Assembly: GCF_003667315.2 (NCBI RefSeq)
Contig: NZ_RCTZ02000001.1
Location: 248,001-312,000, forward strand
DNA: 64,000 nucleotides
Reading direction: 5' to 3'
DNA from: Tropicibacter alexandrii
GTDB lineage: Bacteria; Pseudomonadota; Alphaproteobacteria; Rhodobacterales; Rhodobacteraceae
Shown one piece after another: positions 37,676 to 46,358 of this stretch (position 1 is the stretch's first letter; each line of letters starts with the position of its first letter). Both the position numbers and the translations under genes were made by a program. Below the pieces are notes generated by a model. The model saw nothing but the letters and a program-made list of their open reading frames with translations. It had not been told where the DNA came from and did not search any database.

Positions 37676-38031
37676 TCGCTTGCGACGCGGCGCCGGCCCG
37701 TCTGGCGCGCGTCCTCCGCAATGGCACGTGAAGGGCACGCTTTTCGCCGGGATTGCCTCGGCGGAAAGCAATCGCGCATTACAGCACCAGTGATTTCGAG
37801 AACGCATTTATTGCACCTTGGCCAAGCCCGAGGCGATTGGCATTCAAAGCTGCCACCCATAAATGGCCGCGAAATGGGTGAAATCATGGTTAATAAAGGC
37901 GGAATTGGTACGGGAAACAATGCGTTTCCCCATTTTGCGCCATATTCAATCAAATTTGCCCAGATTTCGCCACAAACTCGGGTAAAAACACGCTCAATCA
38001 GGTGGGGGCCTGATATACGAAAGAACGTGTA
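37676..38031. other. 356-base intergenic region between the two acidic proteins
   Basis: This stretch is markedly AT-richer than its surroundings. An open frame crosses it on the plus strand, but its composition is not that of a gene (many Arg, His, Ile, Asn; poor third-position bias), so I call no gene. It contains the hairpin GGGAAAC-AATGC-GTTTCCC at 37912-37930 and presumably the promoter of the gene at 38032. Confidence 0.6.
37914..37928. promoter_or_regulatory. Candidate operator GAAAC-AATGC-GTTTC, copy 2
   Basis: This is the core of a perfect seven-base inverted repeat (GGGAAAC/GTTTCCC) about 100 bases upstream of the ATG at 38032. It matches copy 1 at 35920 in both arms and in the central ATG of the spacer. 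Confidence 0.5.
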
Positions 38032-38796
38032 ATGGCCCTTCAGTCGATGTCCTTTATCCTTGCAGACACCACAGAGACCCAGATCGACGTGGTTGCGAAT
38101 GCCGATGGTTCGCTGACGTTCACGCTCCGGGTTCAGGACAGCGGCGAGATTGCCGACCTGCGCGGTTTCTTCTTCGACCTTGACGATCCGACCTTGGCAG
38201 ACGGCCTGTCCGTGACCGGGGACGATGTCACGGGCAGCCGGTTCGGCGCCGGGAAGGTCGCGAGCCTCGGCAAGGGCTGCAACATGAAGGGCAATCATGG
38301 CAGCGACTCGGAATTCGATGGCGGCGTGTCCTTTGGTCGGCCCGGCATGGCCAAGGGCGACGACCTGCAGGAGGTCAGCTTTACCCTGTCGCACGACGAG
38401 GTCGCCCTGACGCTCGACGATCTCGACGGCATGGATTTCGGCCTGCGTCTGACTTCGGTCGGCGATGACCGCGAAGGGTCGCTGAAACTGGTCGGTGAAT
38501 TCCCCGAGGTCGACAAACCCGATATCGACGACCCCAAGGACGACGACGACGACGACGACGACGAGGGCCCCGTCGTTCTGACCGACGTGGTCGAGGCCGG
38601 GGATGACGACACTGATCCGGACGACGATACCGCGGGCGCAGGTAACGGAACCCCGTCGAACGCCGCCGATCCGCGCGACGAGTCCGCGGATCACGACCTT
38701 CCGCTGGTCGATGCCACACCGGACGAACTGGCAGAACTCACCGAAGCCGGAGAAGTGGCGGACGAGATGGCGGAGCTGCCGGAATTCTTGTTCTGA
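38032..38796 (+). CDS. Acidic leaderless protein with poly-Asp tract, related in layout to its neighbour
   Basis: This 254-residue acidic protein without a signal peptide has an N-terminal domain of about 155 residues (DGSLTFTLRVQDSGEIADLR, GFFFDLDDPTLADGLSVTGD, VASLGKGCNMKGN, FGLRLTSVGDDREGSLKLVG). Similar domains occur, to my memory, in calcium-binding/RTX-type exported proteins of Roseobacters. An eight-residue Asp run (170-177) and a disordered acidic tail ending AELPEFLF follow. The N-terminal domain parallels that of the gene at 36023 (LFF-F-D pattern). Type I export is inferred from the acidic tail and hydrophobic end; no transporter gene is nearby. Confidence 0.72.
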   Translation: MALQSMSFILADTTETQIDVVANADGSLTFTLRVQDSGEIADLRGFFFDLDDPTLADGLSVTGDDVTGSRFGAGKVASLGKGCNMKGNHGSDSEFDGGVSFGRPGMAKGDDLQEVSFTLSHDEVALTLDDLDGMDFGLRLTSVGDDREGSLKLVGEFPEVDKPDIDDPKDDDDDDDDEGPVVLTDVVEAGDDDTDPDDDTAGAGNGTPSNAADPRDESADHDLPLVDATPDELAELTEAGEVADEMAELPEFLF

Positions 38797-38820
38797 CCAC
38801 CCCAGACCGGGTTCCGGCAG

Positions 38821-38842
38821 CGACCGCCCATCGGGGCGGTCG
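38821..38842. terminator. Hairpin between convergent genes
   Basis: CGACCGCCC and GGGCGGTCG form a perfect nine-base stem with an ATCG loop, between the stops of the acidic protein gene and the enoyl-CoA hydratase gene. There is no T-run, so termination efficiency is uncertain. Confidence 0.6.
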
Positions 38843-38857
38843 ACCGGGTCGAGGCTC

Positions 38858-39634
38858 TTAGCGGCCCTCGAATTCAGCCGGGCGCTTTTGCATGAAGGCG
38901 ACGACGCCTTCCTTGAAATCGCGGGTCTTGCCGCATTGCCCTTGCAGCTGGGCCTCCAGCGTCAGTTGCGCTTCGAGGTCGTTGTCGAACGAGGCCATCA
39001 TCGCCTGTTTGACACGGGCATATGCTGCGGTCGGCCCCTTGGCCAGATAGTCGGCCCGGCGCGCCACATGTGCCTCGAACGCGGTGTCGGGGACCGCTTC
39101 CCAGATCAGGCCCATGGCGCTGGCATCATCTGCCGTGATCTTTTCCGCAAACAGCGCAGCCCCCATCGCCTTGGCCAGACCGATCTGACGGGGCAGGAAC
39201 CACGTCCCGCCTGCATCGGGAATCAAGCCGATCTTGGTGAAAGCCTGCATGAAAAAGGCGCTTTGCGTGGCGATCACCACGTCGGCGGCCAAAGCAAGAT
39301 TGGCCCCGGCCCCGGCAGCGGCACCGTTGACGGCGGCGATGATCGGCACCGGGCAGTCATACATCGCCTTGAGCATCGGCACGTATTCGTCGCGCAGCAC
39401 CCGTTCCAGATCGAGCTTTGCCGCCGAGGCCCCATCGCCGAGGTCCTGACCCGAGCAGAAAGCCTTGCCCACGCCGGTCAAGACCACCACGCGCGCCTCT
39501 CGCCCTGCACGCGCCACCGCATCGGTGATCTCGGCGCGCATCTGGGTGTTCAGGGCATTCATCACCTCGGGCCGGTTCAGCGTGACCGTGGCGATGTCAT
39601 TGTCCAGCGTATAGGTGATCGTCTCGTAAATCAT
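38858..39634 (-). CDS. Enoyl-CoA hydratase/isomerase family protein, PaaG-like
   Basis: This 258-residue crotonase-fold protein has the oxyanion-hole segments VVLTGVGKAFCSGQDLGDG and AAVNGAAAGAGANLALAADV, followed by IGLIPDAGGTWFLPRQIGL. The SGQDLG form and the DAGGTWFLP segment are typical of PaaG, the ring-epoxide isomerase of phenylacetate degradation. No other paa gene is in the window, so a general enoyl-CoA hydratase/isomerase role is also possible. It stands alone between convergent and same-strand neighbours. Confidence 0.85.
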   Translation of the reverse strand: MIYETITYTLDNDIATVTLNRPEVMNALNTQMRAEITDAVARAGREARVVVLTGVGKAFCSGQDLGDGASAAKLDLERVLRDEYVPMLKAMYDCPVPIIAAVNGAAAGAGANLALAADVVIATQSAFFMQAFTKIGLIPDAGGTWFLPRQIGLAKAMGAALFAEKITADDASAMGLIWEAVPDTAFEAHVARRADYLAKGPTAAYARVKQAMMASFDNDLEAQLTLEAQLQGQCGKTRDFKEGVVAFMQKRPAEFEGR

Positions 39635-39703
39635 GGGGCCTCCGGTCCGTTCCTGCGCGCATCAAACACCGCCCGCCGGGGAAAGGCAAAGCCAAACGCG
39701 GCG

Positions 39704-40180
39704 TCACTGGCCCTTGAGGATTTCGTCGAGCCGCTTGCGTTCATCGTCGCTGAGACCGGCCTCTGTCGGGGCCTCGGCGGTCGAACGGCGGCGCACATAG
39801 GCGATCCCGAGGCCGAGCGCGATGACGAACATCAGCGGCCCCGCCGCCCAGAGCAAGCTGTTCCAGCCACCGGTCGTGGGCTTCAGCAGAACGAATTCGC
39901 CGTAGCGCGCCACGATATATTCGACGACTTCCTCGTTGCTGTCGCCCGCCAGAATGCGCTCGCGCACCAGCAAGCGCAGGTCACGCGCCAGCGAGGCATT
40001 GCTTTCGTCGATACTTTCGTTCTGGCAGACAAGGCAGCGCAGCCCGGCGGAAATCTCGCGCGCACGCGCTTCTTCGGCGGGATCGTCCAGCATTTCGTCC
40101 GGTTGCACGGCCAGCACCGGCTGGGCCATGCCGCCGAACGCCAGAATAAGGATCACGGCAAAGCGTTTGAGCACAGTCAT
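39704..40180 (-). CDS. ccmH: Cytochrome c maturation protein CcmH
   Basis: This 158-residue membrane-anchored periplasmic thiol protein delivers reduced apocytochrome c for haem ligation. It has a signal peptide (MTVLKRFAVILILAFGG), the redox motif RCLVCQNESIDESNA and a C-terminal membrane segment (LLWAAGPLMFVIALGLGIAY), followed by a charged tail. The ATG at 40180 has GAGG six bases upstream. An ATG at 40192 would overlap the ccmF stop by four bases and is an alternative. It forms an operon with ccmF. Confidence 0.93.
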   Translation of the reverse strand: MTVLKRFAVILILAFGGMAQPVLAVQPDEMLDDPAEEARAREISAGLRCLVCQNESIDESNASLARDLRLLVRERILAGDSNEEVVEYIVARYGEFVLLKPTTGGWNSLLWAAGPLMFVIALGLGIAYVRRRSTAEAPTEAGLSDDERKRLDEILKGQ

Positions 40181-40188
40181 GGCAGCCC

Positions 40189-42159
40189 TCATTCCGCCGG
40201 TACCGCGCCTGCGCCGCTGGCCGATTTGCGGGCCCCCGCCGCCACGCGATAGCGCCGGTCCGACAGGCTCAGCCCGCCACCCAAGGCCATCAGGATGCAC
40301 CCGGCCCAGATCCAGTTCGCCAGCGGCTTGATATAGATCCGCATGACATGGCCACCATCCGCCTGCGGATCGCCGATCACGACGTAGATGTCGCGCAGGA
40401 ACCGGTAGTCGATCGAGGCCTCGGTCGTGGGCATCCGCGCCACCGGGTAGTTGCGCTTTTCCGGGTACAGATGCGCGATCTCAACGCCGTCGCGGCGCAC
40501 GCTGACCTCACCCATCTGCGAAACATAATTCGGCCCCTGCACCCGCTCGACCCCCTGCAATTCGAACTCGAATTGCCCGACGGTCCACGGCTCGCCGATC
40601 TGAACGGCGCGGATGTCTTCCTCATCCCAAGCCATCAGCCCGGCAACTCCGATCATTGTCACACCCAGCCCCGCATGGGCCACGGCCTTGCCCCAATCGG
40701 CGCGCGGCAGGCGCCACAGACGGGAAATGTCGCGGTTCTGGCCGGTGCGCGACCACAGGTCGGTGGCCGACCCAGCCACCAGCCAGACGCCAAGGAACAC
40801 GCCCACAGGACCCAACAGGCTGCGGCCCGTCTGCATGGCCCAGACCAATCCAGCAATCGCGAGGGCCAGCACGAAGGCCGGGACCAGCGTGCGGAAGACA
40901 CGCGGCAGTTTGCCCCGCTTCCATCCGATCATCGCACCGATCGGCAGGATCAGACCAAGCACGACCATGAACGGCGTGAACGCCATGTTGAAGAAGGGCG
41001 GACCGACCGACAGCTTCTTGTCCCAGATCATCTCGGCGATCAGCGGCCAGATCGTGCCGATGAACACGACGAAGGACGACACCGCCAGAAGGATGTTGTT
41101 CGCCACCAGCGCGCTTTCGCGGCTGACCACGCCAAAGACTCCCTTGGCCTCCATCGCCGCCGCGCGCGCGGCAAACAAGGTCAGCGCGCCGCCGGTGAAC
41201 ACGACGAGGATGGCAAGGATGAACACCCCGCGTTCGGGGTCATTGGCAAAGGCGTGCACCGAGGTGATGACGCCAGACCGCACGATGAACGTCCCGATCA
41301 GCGAGAACCCGAAGGCCATGATCGCCAGCAGCACGGTCCAGCTTTTCAGCGCCTCGCGCTTTTCCACCACGATGGCCGAGTGCAGCAGCGCAGCAGCGAA
41401 AAGCCACGGCATGAAGGATGCGTTTTCCACCGGGTCCCAGAACCAGAACCCGCCCCAGCCCAGTTCGTAATAGGCCCACCACGATCCCAGCGCGATGCCG
41501 ATGGTCAGAAACACCCAAGCCGCCAGCGTCCAAGGGCGCACCCAGCGCCCCCATGCCGCATCCACGCGACCCTCGATCAGCGCCGCCAAGGCAAAGCTGA
41601 AGCAGATGCTGAGGCCGACATAGCCCAGATACAGGAAGGGCGGGTGAAAGGCCAAACCGGGGTCCTGAAGCAGCGGGTTCAGGTCTTGGCCGTCGAACGG
41701 CGCCACATCCATGCGGGTGAACGGGTTCGAGGTCCACAGGATAAAGGCGTAGAACGCCGCGCCGATCGACGCCTGCACCGCCAGAACCCGCGACTTCAAC
41801 GTCGGTGGCAGGTTGCCCCCGAACCACGCCGCCATCGCACCGAACAAGGCGAGGATCAGCACCCAAAGCAGCATCGACCCCTCGTGGTTGCCCCACACGC
41901 CCGAGATCTTGTAGATCATCGGTTTGGCCGAATGGCTGTTCAGGTAGACAAGTTGCAGCGAGAAATCCGAGGTGACGAAGGCCCATGTCAGAGCCAGAAA
42001 CGACGCCGCGACCAAGATGAATTGCGCGCTCGCCGCCGGTTCCGCCACGGCCATCCAGCCGGGCCAACGCTTGTGCGCCCCGATCAACGGAACGGTCATC
42101 TGGACCAGTGAGACCAGAAAGGCGAGGATCAGGGCGAAGTGGCCGAATTCTGTAATCAT
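40189..42159 (-). CDS. ccmF: Cytochrome c haem lyase subunit CcmF
   Basis: This 656-residue polytopic protein attaches haem to apocytochromes c in the periplasm. It has about 14-15 hydrophobic segments, the WWD domain region (ISGVWGNHEGSMLLWVLILA and GSWWAYYELGWGGFWFWDPV), conserved histidines and a large periplasmic domain near the C terminus. The frame is open to 42195, but the ATG at 42159 (MITEFGHFALILAF) is the family start. ccmE and ccmI are not adjacent here. It would serve the cytochromes at 7953 and 8409, among others. Confidence 0.95.
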   Translation of the reverse strand: MITEFGHFALILAFLVSLVQMTVPLIGAHKRWPGWMAVAEPAASAQFILVAASFLALTWAFVTSDFSLQLVYLNSHSAKPMIYKISGVWGNHEGSMLLWVLILALFGAMAAWFGGNLPPTLKSRVLAVQASIGAAFYAFILWTSNPFTRMDVAPFDGQDLNPLLQDPGLAFHPPFLYLGYVGLSICFSFALAALIEGRVDAAWGRWVRPWTLAAWVFLTIGIALGSWWAYYELGWGGFWFWDPVENASFMPWLFAAALLHSAIVVEKREALKSWTVLLAIMAFGFSLIGTFIVRSGVITSVHAFANDPERGVFILAILVVFTGGALTLFAARAAAMEAKGVFGVVSRESALVANNILLAVSSFVVFIGTIWPLIAEMIWDKKLSVGPPFFNMAFTPFMVVLGLILPIGAMIGWKRGKLPRVFRTLVPAFVLALAIAGLVWAMQTGRSLLGPVGVFLGVWLVAGSATDLWSRTGQNRDISRLWRLPRADWGKAVAHAGLGVTMIGVAGLMAWDEEDIRAVQIGEPWTVGQFEFELQGVERVQGPNYVSQMGEVSVRRDGVEIAHLYPEKRNYPVARMPTTEASIDYRFLRDIYVVIGDPQADGGHVMRIYIKPLANWIWAGCILMALGGGLSLSDRRYRVAAGARKSASGAGAVPAE

Positions 42160-42259
42160 GAGATGAGTTATAGATGCGCCTTCGTCTTCGGCCAATCGGA
42201 ATCGCCTGCGTCAGGTCATCACATTCCTGCCACTCAATACATCGCCGGACCCGAAATGC

Positions 42260-42288
42260 AAAAAGGGCGGGGTCTCCCCCCCCGCCCT
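42260..42288 (-). terminator. Intrinsic terminator after the holin gene
   Basis: AGGGCGGGG (42264-42272) pairs with CCCCGCCCT (42280-42288). On the minus strand the stem is followed by TTTTTGC. It lies 6-34 bases after the holin stop. Confidence 0.85.
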
Positions 42289-42293
42289 GCCCT

Positions 42294-42833
42294 TTAGCTG
42301 CGACCGGCGCGCCAATCCGCCAAAGCTGGATTGTCCGAAGGTGGCGCCTCGTCTTCGGGGGTGATGTCGCGCAGGCCCTCGACCTCGCGCACCGTGCGCA
42401 CCACCTGCGGGACCGCCGCCATGGTCTCGGCCAGTTCGCGCTGGAAATCCTGCCCCTTAGCCTGATGCCGCGCGCCGAAATAGAACGACACGATCGCCGC
42501 CAAGAGCCACCACAGCGGCTCTGGCACCAAAGCGATTCCCGCCATGCGCGCCGCGAACCAGACCGGGTCCACCATCGCCGCGATGAACAGGCCCAAGGTG
42601 CCCAGCGCCATCGCCGGGCGTGGCACGCGGTTCAGGGCGTCCATCAGGCGGTCGAACCAGCCGCGCCGCGCCAGCCGGAATTCGCCGCCGAACTGCTGAA
42701 GCGCCGCAGATTGCGCGTCATGCGCACGCGCCGCCTGAGCCTCGGCGTTGACGCGAAAGACCTCGGCCGTCTCCGCCACCACGTTGCGCCCATTGCCGAA
42801 CAGCGCCGTGAACAATTGCCCGATCAGCCCCAT
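42294..42833 (-). CDS. GTA-type holin (holin of 3TM superfamily)
   Basis: This 179-residue membrane protein starts MGLIGQLFTALFGNG, has hydrophobic segments around 75-95 and 103-120 (ALGTLGLFIAAMVDPVWFAA; PLWWLLAAIVSFYFGARHQA), and has a charged, probably cytoplasmic C terminus. This layout fits the GTA_holin_3TM family. In Rhodobacter capsulatus a holin and an endolysin of these types, encoded away from the particle genes, release gene transfer agents by lysis. Its start overlaps the endolysin gene by ten bases, so the pair is co-expressed. Confidence 0.85.
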   Translation of the reverse strand: MGLIGQLFTALFGNGRNVVAETAEVFRVNAEAQAARAHDAQSAALQQFGGEFRLARRGWFDRLMDALNRVPRPAMALGTLGLFIAAMVDPVWFAARMAGIALVPEPLWWLLAAIVSFYFGARHQAKGQDFQRELAETMAAVPQVVRTVREVEGLRDITPEDEAPPSDNPALADWRAGRS

Positions 42834-43444
42834 GCGCGCACCCGGGCGTCGAACTCGGCCTCCGTCATGTGGTAGCGGGGCGAAATGAACTCTTCGGCGC
42901 GCTTGATCCAGCCGCCTTTGCCGCCTGCCCGCGTCCGCGCGTATTTGCGCGATGCCGGGCGCCGGTCGGCGATGCCGAAGTAGTAATTGCGCCGGGCGAT
43001 GCCATAGGCATCGACGATATGGTCAGGGGCCTTCGCCGCCGCGCGGGCCGCCGCCGCGATGGTCTGCGGGCCGATGGCACCATCAACGCCCACGGGTTCG
43101 CCCATCTCGCCCAGTAGCCGTTGCAGGATCTTCACCGCATTGGCCCCGGCATTTACATACATGTCGAACACCGTCTCGTGCAGCATCGCGGGCAATTCCG
43201 CGATGCGCGGCTTGACGAAATAATGCTGCAAGAAGATCTCGACCGCCTGCTTGCGCGACAGGCGCCGCACGTCCTCGGCGTCGATATCGCCATCCCCGTC
43301 CAGATCCAGCCCCAGCCTGCGCATGGTGTGGATCGTGACGCCAAAATTCGTTGCGCCGCCCGGATCGTCCGGGTCGTTGACATAGCCACCCTCGCGGGCG
43401 ACGATTTCTTCGGCCATCTGCCGAACCTTGCCTGTTGCCGCCAT
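42824..43444 (-). CDS. Endolysin, glycoside hydrolase 108 family, GTA/phage type
   Basis: This 206-residue muramidase starts with the N-terminal GH108 domain, with the catalytic E18 in VAREGGYVNDPDDPGGATNF, and has a C-terminal peptidoglycan-binding 3 domain (NAVKILQRLLGEMGEPVGVD, DGAIGPQTIAAAARA). It has no signal peptide, consistent with export through a holin. It precedes and overlaps the holin gene. Together they form a lysis cassette like that of Rhodobacterales gene transfer agents. No capsid or tail gene is in the window, so a phage remnant is less likely. Confidence 0.88.
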   Translation of the reverse strand: MAATGKVRQMAEEIVAREGGYVNDPDDPGGATNFGVTIHTMRRLGLDLDGDGDIDAEDVRRLSRKQAVEIFLQHYFVKPRIAELPAMLHETVFDMYVNAGANAVKILQRLLGEMGEPVGVDGAIGPQTIAAAARAAAKAPDHIVDAYGIARRNYYFGIADRRPASRKYARTRAGGKGGWIKRAEEFISPRYHMTEAEFDARVRAWG

Positions 43445-43530
43445 GTCTGCCTCCTGCTCGAAGCGGTTTTCGGTGGCATCAGGAATCCGGCATCTTTGTT
43501 AACGCTTGTTGGGAGCTGCGTACGGTACCC

Positions 43531-43962
43531 ATGACGGACACCCCCCTGACCGCCGACCGGATCATCGAGATGCTGGATCTTTCCCCGCACCCCGAGGGCG
43601 GCCATTATCGGCAAACCTGGCAGGCCGAGGACGGCCCGCGTGCGTCGGGCACCTGCATCTACTTCCTGCTGAGGTCGGGCGAGCGCAGCCATTGGCACCA
43701 TGTGGACGCCGCCGAGATCTGGCATTTCTACGCGGGAACGCCGCTGACCTTGTCGATCGCGGAAACGTCGCAAGGCCCGCGCCAAGATTTCACGCTTGGC
43801 CCGGACCTTGCCGGCGGTCAGCGGCCCCAGATCCTCGTCCCGCCGCATCACTGGCAAGCGGCCCACGCCCCCGATGGCTGGGCGTTGGTCGGGTGTACCG
43901 TCTCCCCGGGGTTCGAGTTCGAAGGGTTTACCCTTGCCACGCCCGGTTTCGACATTCCCTGA
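43531..43962 (+). CDS. Cupin family protein (DUF985 / cupin_5)
   Basis: This 143-residue cupin shows the DUF985 pattern: LDLSPHPEGGHYRQTWQ, then TCIYFLLRSGERSHWHHVDA, AEIWHFYAGTPL, and a second cupin motif with VPPHHWQAA. Several histidines could bind a metal. The function is unknown. The ATG at 43531 is the conserved start. It is divergent from the lysis cassette, with a TTAAC near 43499 that could be half of a CtrA site. Confidence 0.87.
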   Translation: MTDTPLTADRIIEMLDLSPHPEGGHYRQTWQAEDGPRASGTCIYFLLRSGERSHWHHVDAAEIWHFYAGTPLTLSIAETSQGPRQDFTLGPDLAGGQRPQILVPPHHWQAAHAPDGWALVGCTVSPGFEFEGFTLATPGFDIP

Positions 43963-43985
43963 CCTGCGCCTGCAGCACAGACAAG

Positions 43986-44016
43986 AAAAGCCCGGCGGGA
44001 TTTCTCCCACCGGGCC
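43986..44016 (-). terminator. Terminator of the PRC-barrel gene
   Basis: GCCCGG-C-GGGA (43990-44000) pairs with TCCC-A-CCGGGC (44005-44015) with one mismatch. On the minus strand it is followed by TTTTCTTG. It may also serve the convergent cupin gene. Confidence 0.8.
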
Positions 44017-44037
44017 TGTTCAGTCGAACTGGATCGT

Positions 44038-44682
44038 TCAGTCCATCATGGCGTCTTCGTAGCCCTGCATATCGGTCAACTGATCCGAGGTGAACGGCGT
44101 GACGACGGCGTAGTCGTCATCATCGACCTTGACCAACTTCATCTCGTTCAGCGGCAGCATCACGAGCTTGTCGCCAATGCCGAGAAAGCCGCCGACCTCG
44201 GTGACGATGCCGTGGATCTTGCCGGTTTCGTCAAGAACGACATCCTCGATCGAGCCGATGCGCTCCCAGTTGTCGCCCACGGCGTCGAAGGTCATGTTCA
44301 CATCCCAGTCGGACGCTTCGTTCGACGACAGGGTGTAGACGGCGCCGCCCTCGACTTCGGACAGAGCGATCATGCCGGTCAGGCCCAGCTTGCCACCGGT
44401 CGCGGCGTCGTCCGCTGCCATGTCGGTTTCGTCGGCGGCGGGCATCATGGCGTCGTCACCTTCGGCCATGTCGGTTTCCCCGCCTTCCGGGTTCATCGGG
44501 TCGTCATCTTCGGCCATTTCGGTCGCGTCTGCGTCCTCGGCCATCGGATCGGCGGTTTCTGCCTGTTGTTCGGTCTTCGGCTTCATCGCTTCTTCGTCCA
44601 TGTCACCGGAGGAGTGGCTCTCGGCGAGGGCGAAGGCGGGGATCAGGGCGGCAACGGCAACTGTCATCATGAGACGGTTCAT
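44038..44682 (-). CDS. Secreted PRC-barrel domain protein
   Basis: This 214-residue protein has a Sec signal peptide (MNRLMMTVAVAALIPAFALA/ES), then a very acidic Met/Glu/Asp/Ala-rich low-complexity region (about 24-95), then a PRC-barrel domain (MIALSEVEGGAVYTLSSNEA ... IGSIEDVVLDETGKIHGIV ... GIGDKLVMLPLNEMKLV). Such proteins are often stress-induced in alphaproteobacteria. A GGAAC-N16-CGTT promoter lies just upstream and AAAGGAT serves as the ribosome-binding site. The function is unknown. Confidence 0.86.
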   Translation of the reverse strand: MNRLMMTVAVAALIPAFALAESHSSGDMDEEAMKPKTEQQAETADPMAEDADATEMAEDDDPMNPEGGETDMAEGDDAMMPAADETDMAADDAATGGKLGLTGMIALSEVEGGAVYTLSSNEASDWDVNMTFDAVGDNWERIGSIEDVVLDETGKIHGIVTEVGGFLGIGDKLVMLPLNEMKLVKVDDDDYAVVTPFTSDQLTDMQGYEDAMMD

Positions 44683-44716
44683 AGCGATATCCTTTCGCGT
44701 TCTAACTGCCCATGCA

Positions 44717-44741
44717 ACGTGCCGATGAGTAACGAGTTCCT
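44717..44741 (-). promoter_or_regulatory. Candidate EcfG-type general stress promoter
   Basis: On the minus strand GGAAC (44741-44737) is followed after 16 bases by CGTT (44720-44717), which is the alphaproteobacterial EcfG (general stress response) promoter pattern. It lies 34 bases upstream of the PRC-barrel start. No ecfG or phyR gene is in the window, and I cannot confirm that this genome has the system. Confidence 0.5.
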
Positions 44742-44769
44742 GACTATATTTTTCGTTGCGCCGGGAACT

Positions 44770-46353
44770 TCAGCCCGCCTTTTGCGTATGAACGAACCGC
44801 AAGAGTTGGGCCGTCGATCCGTCCTTGCCATCGACCGGCTGATCGCCGCTGACCAATGGGCCCAGCGCCGTCGCCAGCTCCTTGCCCAGCTCGACGCCCC
44901 ATTGGTCATACGAGTTGATCCCAAGGATCACCCCTTCGACGAACACCCGGTGTTCATAAAGCGCGATGATCCGCCCCAAGGTCGCCGGATCGAGCAACGG
45001 ATAGATCAGCGTGGTCGAGGGCCGGTTGCCGGGAAACACCCGGTGCCGCGCCTGACGTTCCAGCTCTTCGCCCTCGAACTTGCCCGCCATCCTGTCGCGC
45101 GCTTCTTCGAGATCGCGCCCGCGCATCAGGGCTTCGGACTGCGCGAGGCAATTGGCGATCAACAGGTCATGGTGATGCTGCAATTCGGGCTCATGCCCGC
45201 GCGCGGCAATCAGGAACTCGCAAGGCACGACCCGCGTGCCCTGATGGATCAGCTGATAGAAGGCGTGCTGGCCATTTGTGCCCGGTTCCCCCCAGACGAT
45301 GGGCCCCGAATCGTAGGACAGCGAGATGCCGTCCATCCGCACGCCCTTGCCATTGCTCTCCATCTCCAGCTGTTGGAGATAGGCGGGCAGCCGCGCCAGA
45401 CGGTTGTCATAGGGCAGCACGGCGCGGGTAGCGTAGCCCAGCACCTGATTGTGCCACATCCCCACCAGCGCCAGCGCAACCGGCAGGTTTTCCGCCAGCG
45501 GTGCCTCGACGAAGTGCCGGTCCATCTCCTGTCCACCTTGCAGGAAGGCGCGGAAATCCTCGGGCCCGATGGCGATCATCAGCGACAGGCCAATCGGCCC
45601 CCACATCGAATAGCGCCCGCCGACCCAATCCTCGAAGCCAAGAACCCGGTCCTCGGGGATGCCAAACGCCCCGGCCTTTTCCACGTTCGAGGACAGCGCG
45701 ATGAACTTGCCCGAATCATCGACCCCGTGCCGCGCCAGCCAGCCCTTGGCGGTCTGGGCATTGGTCATGGTTTCGATGGTGGTAAAGGTCTTCGACGCGA
45801 CGATGAACACGGTGCGTTCCGGATCGCAGCCTTTCAGCGTATCGGCGATATCTGCCCCGTCCACGTTCGACACGAAATGGCAGCGCGGCCCGTCCGCATA
45901 GGGCGCCAGCGCCAGATAGGCCATCGCCGGACCAAGGTCCGAGCCGCCGATGCCGATATTGACCACATCGGTCACGTCGCTGTCGCGGATGTCGCGCGCC
46001 AGCCGCTCCATCCGGTCGAGCGTGTCCAGCACGGCGGGCATCACATCATGGCCATCCACCAGCACCGGCCGCGCGTCGAGATTGCGCAAGGCGGTGTGCA
46101 GCACCGCGCGCCCCTCGGTCTCGTTGATCTTTTCGCCAGCGAACATGGCATCACGCTTTGCCGGTACGGCGGCCTTGTCGGCCATCTCCAGAAGCGCCTC
46201 CCAGATGCCCTCATCGAGCTGCGTCTTGGAGAAATCGAACAGCATCCCGCACGCGGTCAGCGAGAAATCCTGCGCGCGGGTCTCGTCTGCGAACAGGTCC
46301 TCGATCCGGCGGCCCTCGCAAGCCTCGGCCATGGCCTTGAGATCATTCCACAT
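44770..46353 (-). CDS. pgi: Glucose-6-phosphate isomerase
   Basis: This 527-residue enzyme interconverts glucose 6-phosphate and fructose 6-phosphate. Motifs are [34 protein letters not shown], the catalytic Glu region [16 protein letters not shown] and [16 protein letters not shown] near the C terminus. It is the third gene of zwf-pgl-pgi, five bases after pgl. In this operon it would return fructose 6-phosphate to the Entner-Doudoroff/pentose-phosphate entry. Confidence 0.97.
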   Translation of the reverse strand: MWNDLKAMAEACEGRRIEDLFADETRAQDFSLTACGMLFDFSKTQLDEGIWEALLEMADKAAVPAKRDAMFAGEKINETEGRAVLHTALRNLDARPVLVDGHDVMPAVLDTLDRMERLARDIRDSDVTDVVNIGIGGSDLGPAMAYLALAPYADGPRCHFVSNVDGADIADTLKGCDPERTVFIVASKTFTTIETMTNAQTAKGWLARHGVDDSGKFIALSSNVEKAGAFGIPEDRVLGFEDWVGGRYSMWGPIGLSLMIAIGPEDFRAFLQGGQEMDRHFVEAPLAENLPVALALVGMWHNQVLGYATRAVLPYDNRLARLPAYLQQLEMESNGKGVRMDGISLSYDSGPIVWGEPGTNGQHAFYQLIHQGTRVVPCEFLIAARGHEPELQHHHDLLIANCLAQSEALMRGRDLEEARDRMAGKFEGEELERQARHRVFPGNRPSTTLIYPLLDPATLGRIIALYEHRVFVEGVILGINSYDQWGVELGKELATALGPLVSGDQPVDGKDGSTAQLLRFVHTQKAG

Positions 46354-46358
46354 CAGTC

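Noticed and set aside
37721-38032. Possible 103-codon gene in the gap between the acidic proteins
   Set aside because: Third-position bias is poor, composition is unlike the neighbours, and there is no ribosome-binding site. It is treated as intergenic.
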